Of a stretch of 64,000 bases of DNA, positions 56,570-64,000 are shown one piece after another (the stretch's first letter is position 1; every line of letters starts with the position of its first letter). The DNA is from Adineta vaga (lineage: Eukaryota; Rotifera). The stretch lies in NCBI GenBank assembly GCA_021613535.1, contig CP075494.1:9362001-9426000 (forward strand), given 5' to 3'. The notes under the pieces are model-generated. The model did no database searches. It had not been told where the DNA came from and was given only the letters and a program-made list of their open reading frames with translations. The position numbers were made by a program, and so were the translations under genes.

Positions 56570-57624
56570 GATGTTTGTAAAGTAAAAGAATGTAGTCGAT
56601 TATTTCAAGGTTAAATTGTTGTATAGTGCAAACTATCGTGACCACGAGAATAAAATAAGAAACGAAAAAGAAGTTATCGTTGATAACTAGAAGAAATCTT
56701 CGAAGCGTAACGAGCAACAAGAACGAAGGTAAAATGACTGTGGAGAAAAAGAAAATTGAGCTCACATGCGTGCACTTGTTGAAGATATATACAGATACAG
56801 ATATATACATCTCAAATTGAACACTTTACCTTGTTCGTTTCAACCGTGAGATTGAAGTAATTAGGAAAAATGATTTTGTAATTTTTCTTTTCAACATTTT
56901 TGTTCACGCTTTTTTCTTCATGATCAAAAGTTCAATGAATATTTCGATAGATGTCACAAATATCTGATTTCTAATAGATTCTTGTCATCCAGCACCGGAA
57001 AATGATTTAGAAATTTATACTATAGATGAATACTTTCGTCTCACATATGCTAATTTTGTTTTGTACATAACTATATCACATTCTCACATTCCATTTTGTT
57101 CACATATCTAACTTCAATATCATATCATCTAGTAACAAGTGGGAAAAAAAGCTTCATTAATATTATGACTTGTTACTTGCGTAGGATGGGAAAGTGCTTC
57201 ATATTTTTTATGAGTATGTTTTTTTTTCTTCTTTGAAAATATATCTGAAGATTGCATTGGCATATTTTTTATTTTTTCTGTTCTTTCATCCATTATTTTT
57301 ACACAGAAACAAAACAAGCTGTTACAACCATCATTAACAGTTTACGTCGTGTCACTTGTACGTAGTGTATGCCCACTCTCTTTCTCTTCTGTCTCTCTTT
57401 TTTTCTCTCCATATATATATATATATATATATACATGATTCCTTAAAACTATTAGTTTATTCGTAATATGGCACAAAACAATCTTTATTACCGATTAAAC
57501 TCACGTAAACTGAGGAGGATCAATTTCTTCTATTATCTAATCTTTACATATATATGTTAAAACATCATCATTTTAGATTTATTCATTTTAGATTGAATAT
57601 TATTTAGTCTTATCAAACATACCA
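56570..57624. other. Divergent intergenic region
   Basis: About 1.05 kb between divergent starts of the EF-hand gene and the CD164-like gene. It contains a TA microsatellite (57411-57433) preceded by a CT tract. No gene is supported. Confidence 0.4.
57411..57433. repeat. (AT)n microsatellite
   Basis: About 11 AT units preceded by a CT-rich tract, upstream of the CD164-like gene. Confidence 0.85.
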
Positions 57625-58374
57625 ATGAATACTTCACACGTTATGTCAATAGGATTATTCCTTGTTACTCTTCTAGGTAATATTTTCAATATTTTTAAGA
57701 AAAAAGCTTTGAAAAATTGCGCTGCTTTTTTTGACGTTTACTTTTCTTTTACTCTGCTTTACCTTGAAAAAACTATTGCTTCCACTTTTCTATAGTTGCA
57801 TCATGCTGGGGTGCAGCTACTAACGGTAATGAAATTAACTCGACCTATTCAGCAACGACTGCAACAACTACATCTAATATCATTACTAATGCACCAACAA
57901 CTAAACTAAGTAAAGATTCTAAAGAAAACTGCTTTGCTTTTATTTGACGATTTTTCTTTCTCATTTTTATGTATTATTGAAATAGCTAATTATTTATTCA
58001 TTTAGCTACAACTGCACCAATTACTACTGCTCAAACAACAAGCAATGATTCAACTGTAGTTACAACTGCTTGACTAGTGTAATATACACTGCTACAACAA
58101 GCAATGCTACAACATTTCCAAACACAACAACAACATCAACTACTACTACTACTACTACAGCAAAATCATCTACAACACCGGTCAAACCTATCGGTAGAGA
58201 TATTTTGGACTTTTGCAAAACGAAAAATAATTTTCTTTTTCTTAAGGTCGTAAATTTGATGGTCTTTCATTTGTTGGTGGAATGATTCTCGCAACTGGAT
58301 TAAGTGCTATCATCTATCTAGTTGTTAGTTATTTACGTCGAAATAATCAGTTACCATATTCAAATTTAAGTTAA
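57625..58374 (+). CDS. CD164: CD164/endolyn-like sialomucin, frameshifted
   Basis: Small type-I mucin-like membrane protein. Exons: 57625-57676 (signal peptide MNTSHVMSIGLFLVTLL), 57796-57909, 58006-58193 and 58247-58374. The ectodomain is Thr/Ser/Asn-rich with many possible glycosylation sites. The last exon reads GRKFDGLSFVGGMILATGLS, AIIYLVVSYLRR and ends LPYSNLS. This closely resembles the CD164 C-terminus (FD-x-x-SFIGG followed by the membrane helix), and YSNL is a YxxΦ endosome/lysosome sorting signal. Inside the third exon the upstream frame stops at TGA 58071-58073, while the Thr-rich frame that leads to the membrane exon is open from 58070, one base out of register. One base appears to be missing between about 58006 and 58070. 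A decayed allele or sequence error are both possible. Confidence 0.72.
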
Positions 58375-59407
58375 AATATTCTAAGAATGATTTCTTTTTC
58401 TCTACTCTTCTTTGGTGTCTAAAAATGCATTTATACTGTAAAAGTGGTTGTGAATGTTGATTTATTATTATTATTACTTTTTTTCTCTCCACGAAAACTA
58501 GAAACTTAATAACGTGTGATAAATTTATATTTCTATAAGCAGTAAGAGACACTTTAAAAAGAACAGTAAATGTATGTTTTCTTTGGCTTTGAAATGTACT
58601 TGAGAATGTTATCGAAATAAAATTGTAAAAATCAATGATGTAAAATCTAGCGAACATCTATATTAAAATAATAATAATAAATCAACAGTTTGTTGTGCAA
58701 AGATAATGTTTTATTAGAAATTAGATCTGTTTGGATGAATAAAGACAACAAATGTTTAATTGAGGAAAAGAAAATAAGTCATATGATACCTGAAGATATC
58801 TTTAGTTGCTGTTTGTGAATCGTTTCAATGGATAGGAGTTTTTAGGACGGACATACAATCAGATAGGAATATTTCGAATGAAAGATATTGAGATCCAAAG
58901 AGGTAGAATTACATGAAAGATGACAAGTTCGAATATCCTATCATCAAAATAAATAGAACAATCAATCGTTATTATAGCCCACAGATACGAAGAAAACAAT
59001 CTTTGATTTTATTCGGTTACACATCTGTAAAATATAATTTCCATGGCCTAATCTCTTTGTAAATGACATTTCAATTAGATTACATCTAAAAACATACTTT
59101 CATTAATGTGGTGTCATTGCAATGCTCTACAGAGGGAGCATCTATTTTTAATATAATAAGCCTTACAAGACAGTTTAATCAATTCAACTTTACATCAGAG
59201 ATGAATGTTGATAAAGTGTGAATGAACCATAAAATATCACTAACCTTGCAAATCAGTTTGATAAAAGTAAAAATGTCGCTGAAATTGAACAAAGAGATGA
59301 ATAGTTTCATGTAGAGTCATGATTATTTTGAGAAATGAGTACTTCATATTTTTAAATTATTTTCAAAACACGCGCTTAGAAATAAACTTTTTTTTCCCTG
59401 GAAACTA
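58375..59407. other. Intergenic region
   Basis: CD164-like 3'UTR and REEP upstream flank. A long open minus-strand stretch (58325-58657) overlaps the CD164 3' end and shows no family signature. I see nothing else. Confidence 0.4.
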
Positions 59408-59899
59408 ATGGTAATTAGTTTTTTAACCTATCGTTTATTATCCATTCTCATTGGTATTCTTTATCCCTCGTATCAAACTTATAAATCTCTAAAATATCAA
59501 TGCTATGATCAATATCAATCGTTATTATGTTATTGGATTTCTTTTAGTCTATTTCATATATTTGAATTAATCTTCGATCAATTGTTTTCATTAATTATCC
59601 CTTTTTATTATGAATTGAAATTATTTCTTGTTTTTTGGTTAACTTATAAAAATATTTCTCAATTATTATTCTATCAATTTATTTTAATATACTTAAATAG
59701 ATATGAAAATGATATTGACTATTTATTTAATAATACTATACATCGATTAACAGATATTTGTTTGAAATTGATTGTTTTTATATTAAATCAACAACGAACG
59801 ATTTCAACAGATGATCGAATTGAAAAATCAAATGAACAATTTCGAATTAAAACAAATTTTGCTTCACAATATCGACGAATGAATTCAATACAACGATAA
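59408..59899 (+). CDS. REEP/TB2-DP1-HVA22 family ER-shaping protein
   Basis: Single-exon protein of 163 residues of the REEP/Yop1 family, which shapes tubular ER through hairpin membrane helices. The start MVISFLTYRLLSILIGILYP runs into the family signature YPSYQTYKSLK. Next come YWISFSLFHIFELIFDQLFS (second hydrophobic hairpin) and YYELKLFLVFWLTYKN, which corresponds to the family motif YxxxKxxxxxWL. The tail is polar and ends RRMNSIQR. Lack of a long N-terminal extension suggests the REEP1-4 group rather than REEP5/6, but this is not secure. Confidence 0.85.
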   Translation: MVISFLTYRLLSILIGILYPSYQTYKSLKYQCYDQYQSLLCYWISFSLFHIFELIFDQLFSLIIPFYYELKLFLVFWLTYKNISQLLFYQFILIYLNRYENDIDYLFNNTIHRLTDICLKLIVFILNQQRTISTDDRIEKSNEQFRIKTNFASQYRRMNSIQR

Positions 59900-60136
59900 T
59901 ATGAAATGATCATCAGTCGTTGAATATTCTCATTTTCAATATGTATCATTTTGTAAGAAAGAGTGAAACTTGAATATAAGTTTGCACAAGTAGTCGATGA
60001 ACATACTTCTATTTTACTTAAACTAAGATTACGTATTTGTAAAGAAAATTCACCGTTGCTGTTTATATTTATGTTTTAAAAACTTAAACTTCTGTACATT
60101 ATAAACTCACCAATAAAAAAAAACACACGAAATTAT

Positions 60137-61542
60137 TTATCTTTCATCTTCATCATCACTCCATTCATCTCTATTCAAAATCTGTCCTAATGATCTAGTT
60201 GTATCATATCTTCGTTCTTGAGTTTTCATCGATAATTCATAATCATCTTGTTGTTTCTTCATCGCTGCCCAAACAAGTATATCATCCGAACATGAATAAA
60301 GTTCAACGGATACACGATTGTATATACAAGTACTAACAGGCATTAAATGTCCACTTAATGTTGTTAAACGTTGTCCAGAAAAAACATCATAAACACGAAT
60401 AAATTTACCACATGGAACATAAACAAGACTTTTAGTTCGATCATGTTGCATTTGTGCACATGCAATTGTTAACATACGAATATTATTCGTTGTTATTGGT
60501 CCATAATTCACAAGTAAACGTTGACCATTATTAATATTCCATAGATACATTAAATCATCTGAACCAACTGTTAATAAATGTGTATTATCGGAGAGGAATT
60601 CGAGAGATTTTATACCACGATGATGAGCAACTGAAGATACAGTTGTTGTACGAGGTTTGACTTGTTCATTATCGGTTAGAATATTATCACGATCAAGTGA
60701 CATGTAATGAACACGAGAACTACGAATATCTGTAAATAGAACTCGACCATCAACTCTAGAAGAAAAAAAGATTGCATAATGATCTAGACTATATTATTTA
60801 CCCTCCACTTGCTAATAAATATGGACTATGATTGAACCATTTGACGAGACAAACTCCTTTTTTATTATGTGAATGAATAATATGTGAATTGGAACCAGTT
60901 CGAATATCAATCAAACGTAAATCTCCATTTTCATGAGCTACTGCAATAGTTGATGTATTTGTTGTTGATGGCATGTGAGCTGAATAAGCGAAATTATTAA
61001 ATTCATAATCATCAACCATCTAAACATCAATTCGATTTTTTATCTTAAATTATTTCGTTCTCATTCTCTTACTTTCACTCGATTTGTATCCCATATTTTC
61101 AATTTTTTATCTAGACCAAGTGTGATAAACATTCCATTATCATTCGGATACCATAGAAGTGAACAGATACTATGTGTATGATGATCTCGATTTGAATTTC
61201 GATCAATTTGAAAGACAATGGGATGTGTTGCAACAAGACTTGAAGGAAACATATCATGACAACAAATATGTCCATTAGAACCACCGGATAAAAGACTGAA
61301 ATAAACATTTCAATCAACAAATTATTTCATTTTGTTATCAGTATAACTTACTAACGATATTCTGATTGATCGAGATGCATGGTTGATATTGAAGAATGAT
61401 GATAGGTGGTTAAATTGCGATATTTACATAGAGTAAAATTAGCAAGATGTCGGGTTCGTTCAATATGAATAAAAGCATGCTCGAGACCATATTCACGTGC
61501 ACGTAGAAGATTGATACGATTTGGTACACGATATTTATCCAT
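60137..61542 (-). CDS. ERCC8: ERCC8/CSA WD-repeat protein
   Basis: Cockayne syndrome A protein, the substrate receptor of a CUL4-DDB1 ubiquitin ligase in transcription-coupled repair. About five exons on the minus strand. The N-terminal helix (RINLLRAREYGLEHAFIHIE) matches the DDB1-binding region in position. WD repeats include LLSGGSNGHICCHD, SICSLLWYPNDNGMFITLGL then DKKLKIWDTN, IAVAHENGDLRLIDIRTGSN, VKWFNHSPYLLASGGVDGRV, and LEFLSDNTHLLTVGSDDLMY then LWNINNGQ. Further on are LVYVPCGKFIRVYDVFSGQR, LTTLSGHLMPVSTC and ELYSCSDDILVWAAMK. The acidic end RDEWSDDEDER parallels the human SSDEEG terminus. Length of about 400 residues is normal. It is divergent with the next gene, 309 bp apart. Confidence 0.93.
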
Positions 61543-61851
61543 AATTGATCTCGAAAAAAGTAAGATCTAATGAAGATTTCCAACAATGATTCTTACTCAA
61601 TCAGAAAATCATCATTTTGACATATTGAAATTTTCTTAATGATTTTATTGGTTAGAATCCTTCAATAAAAACTAAAGTATTTGATTGATTTTAGAAACTT
61701 AATCATCTCTTTATTTATATGATTATTTTCATAAATAATCTTTTCTTTGTTCATTTTTTTCTTGAAATATTCTAGATGTCACTCATTGCTATCGTCTTTG
61801 TTCGCGTTTCAACGTTCAAATTGTCATTCATTCATTCATTCATACAATTCA
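61543..61851. promoter_or_regulatory. Bidirectional promoter ERCC8 / coiled-coil gene
   Basis: 309 bp between divergent start codons, containing an inverted CCAAT box (ATTGG, 61647-61651). This is the same layout as the DZANK1/CDC45 promoter. Function is inferred. Confidence 0.4.
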
Positions 61852-62587
61852 ATGGCTCTACAACTTCTCGAAGCTACACTTACTCAAGGTCCATCGTGTT
61901 CAGGTGATGATATTGCTGAACTTGAAGTTCATGTTCGAAATGAAATCGAACGTTATGTTCAATTAGAAATTGAACGAGAACTTCATGAACTTGTTCAATC
62001 AACAAAAGATAATTCATTGTTAACACCGACAATATGTTCTACATATTTATCCGGTGGTGAAATTAGTAATGAAACATCGAAAAAACGTATTAAAAATGAT
62101 AGCGATGCAGCAAAAGCCAATGCTAAAACCAGTATGGAACTTGATCAACAATTAACAGAATTAAAAAACAAATATTTAACAGTAAGATTATTCATAAAAA
62201 TAGTAGGCGAAAGTTGTCGTTGTTTTATTTCTATAGAAAATTGCTGGACCATTAGCAACATTAGAAGCTTTAAAACTTATTATTGAAAAACAAACGAATG
62301 AAAAAACTGACTTAGAAAATGAAATCAATAAACTTAAACAATTATATGAAGAATATAGTCAATATGATGAATATTCAACAAAAATGTTAGAAAATATTAA
62401 AATTCTTAATCAAACACAATTAGCTGTATTAAAACATGAATCAATTACTGATTCTTCTATCTCCAATGATAACAATATTGATATTGATCAATTCGAAAAT
62501 CTATCTACTTTATTATTTCATAAAATCTTGCATTTACCTTTAGTTGATATGAAAGCTAAACATTTACATAAACCAGAAAAGAAATAA
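61852..62587 (+). CDS. Unrecognised small coiled-coil protein
   Basis: Two exons, 61852-62181 and 62237-62587, joined in phase 0, give about 226 residues. I chose ATG 61852 (MALQLLEATLTQGPSCSGDD) over the upstream in-frame ATG 61747, whose extension is low complexity. The first half is acidic and helical (IAELEVHVRNEIERYVQLEI) with a short basic patch KKRIKND. The second half is a coiled coil (LEALKLIIEKQTNEKTDLEN, INKLKQLYEEYSQYDEYSTK). It ends in a hydrophobic patch (LLFHKILHLPLVDMKAKHL) and a lysine-rich tail. It could be a subunit of a kinetochore, augmin or Mediator-type complex, but no family is recognised. Confidence 0.72.
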
Positions 62588-62766
62588 AATGTACATACTT
62601 TCTTTGCTATATAAATAAAGTCTATTCTATGAGAATTTCATTTAATTTTTGCTACTAAATATTTTAAAACCGATTTATATATTTATTTGATCACTGTATA
62701 AAAGAAAAGAAAACAAAGACAAAAATAGAAGAAAGAAAGAAAAGATTCTCAACAACCCATTTCCGA

Positions 62767-64000
62767 CTAGATCGCTAGAATAGATAAGAATATTATTAAG
62801 AAAATTAATATTGACGATTTGGACGAACAATTTTTCTGAGCAATTGATTGAGTTGTAACTAACGTCGATAGAATATTACGTTTTGCTAGAACAAAAACAA
62901 CTTTATTCTCTTTATCTTTTCATTCAAATATATAAAACCTACGTGATTCATTCTCATTAGTACTAATAAAGGTCGGAGATGTAGACAAATTCATCACTGA
63001 TGATGAAGGTCGATGTTCTGTTATATGTTTGATTTGCTTCACTGATTGAGTTGATTCTAAAAATAAATTATACATTTAGATTATCAAGGTTTATTATGAA
63101 TGAGATGTCTACAAACCTTTAAGTACAAATTCAGCATGATTAACACCTACTGAATTTCTTGCTCGACAAACATATGGACCAAATAATGATGGATGATTTA
63201 ACTACGCGAGCGAGAAAAGAGAAAGGCATGTAAAATAAGAGATTTTCAATTGAGAAAATCAAATTATCTCATACATAAATCGTCACTGTTATTTGTCTGC
63301 ATGTTTGATTAACAAATTCTTCGAATTTCTCTTTCAATCCTTTCTTAATTGGTACAGCTTTTTTCGGTCGAAAAACATCAAATATTGTTGGTGCTGGTAT
63401 TGAACAAGCTTGACATGTAATCGTTGCTGAATCATACAAACGGAAATAAGACAAATGAAACGGAACTGTAACCATTGGTTTATCTAAATTTTTTTCTTCT
63501 GTATATACAGGATGTTAATGAATAAGAAAACTATGACTTACATTTCACATCAAGAAGAAATTGTCGATTGACAGTACTTAATGTATTAGTTGCTGAACAA
63601 TCGACTCGACCAGAATCAAACCGTGACACATTACGTAAGATAAGAATGCTTTCATTTCTACCCTCAACTATAAAGAAGATAGATATGTGTGTGACAGGAT
63701 GTCAATTCATTCTTTATTCTTCAACATACCCAATGCAACTATTCCTGGCCTCGATAAACCATTGACATGCCAAAGAATCAATGGTGCTGGATGACCAGTA
63801 GCTACACATGAGAATTCTGCATCACGACCTTCACGAACTGTCATATGCATATGTTCAGGCGTATGTGAAATAATTCGTGGTGGTACTAGAAATGAAATTA
63901 CTATTGTTAGTTCGAATCATAATTTAATGTTTATTACTGTCAAAATAAGCAATTGCTAAGGTGTGTATGTCATACTTGAAAAACAATTAGCTTCGATGTA
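62767..64000 (-). CDS. GPI-anchored immunoglobulin-superfamily protein (partial, 3' end)
   Basis: 3' part of a minus-strand gene that continues beyond the window. Visible Ig domains: VPPRIISHTPEHMHMTVREG, then DAEFSCVATGHPAPLILWHV and SRFDSGRVDCSATNTLSTVN, which carry the Cys...Trp...DSG-x-x-x-Cys pattern of an I-set domain. The next domain has FRLYDSATITCQACSIPAP, then FGPYVCRARNSVGVNHAEFV. The last two exons encode a Ser/Thr-rich stalk (STQSVKQIKHITEHRPSSS) and a C-terminus with a polar NCSSKSS followed by ILIFLIIFLSILAI and TAG, with no cytoplasmic residues. This is typical of a GPI-attachment signal. Architecture suggests a lachesin/IgLON/DIP-like neural adhesion protein; orthology is not resolved because the 5' half is missing. 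Confidence 0.8.

Overview
The window looks like nuclear DNA of a small invertebrate, most likely a bdelloid rotifer. The evidence is very AT-rich sequence, many short GT-AG introns (about 50-65 bp inside genes), dense gene packing on both strands, and a mix of conserved animal genes with lineage-type orphan membrane proteins. The clade is an inference from style; no diagnostic locus fixes it. I see no transposon, CRISPR array, rRNA or convincing tRNA gene, and no bacterial operon.

Layout. 0.2-4.1 kb (minus strand): UCKL1-type uridine kinase/UPRT fusion, then ribosomal protein RPL10A. 5.2-9.3 kb (plus): a PHAX-like snRNA export adaptor and a DNAJC16-like J/thioredoxin membrane protein. 10.4-13.2 kb (plus): an unrecognised serine/arginine-rich protein. 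14.5-22.1 kb (minus): a long coiled-coil protein with two possible C-termini, and DZANK1. 22.3-28.5 kb (plus): CDC45, broken by a frameshift, then the exosome helicase MTREX/MTR4. 30.5-39.4 kb (plus): a PKA catalytic subunit with three phase-compatible alternative first exons. 40.5-44.6 kb (minus): EIF2D and a SMAP-type ArfGAP. 46-49.7 kb (plus): a two-pore-domain K+ channel with alternative N-termini and a 19-nt exon encoding most of its first selectivity filter. 50.2-54.7 kb (plus): an orphan single-exon GPCR and a leucine-rich-repeat membrane protein. 55.1-56.6 kb (minus): a Q-rich protein with two near-identical EF-hands. 57.6-59.9 kb (plus): a CD164/endolyn-like sialomucin, also frameshifted, and a REEP-family protein. 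60.1-64 kb: ERCC8/CSA (minus), an unrecognised coiled-coil protein (plus), and the 3' end of a GPI-anchored immunoglobulin-superfamily protein (minus) that runs off the window.

The genes do not form one pathway. Themes are nuclear RNA handling (PHAX, MTREX), DNA replication and repair (CDC45, ERCC8), translation (RPL10A, EIF2D), signalling and membrane excitability (PKA, K2P, GPCR) and membrane traffic (SMAP, CD164, REEP). The most interesting signals are exon-level: alternative terminal exons whose splice phases match (PKA, K2P, coiled-coil gene), a selectivity-filter microexon, and two conserved genes whose homology crosses reading frames, suggesting decaying alleles or assembly errors. I found no convincing undescribed multi-gene system.
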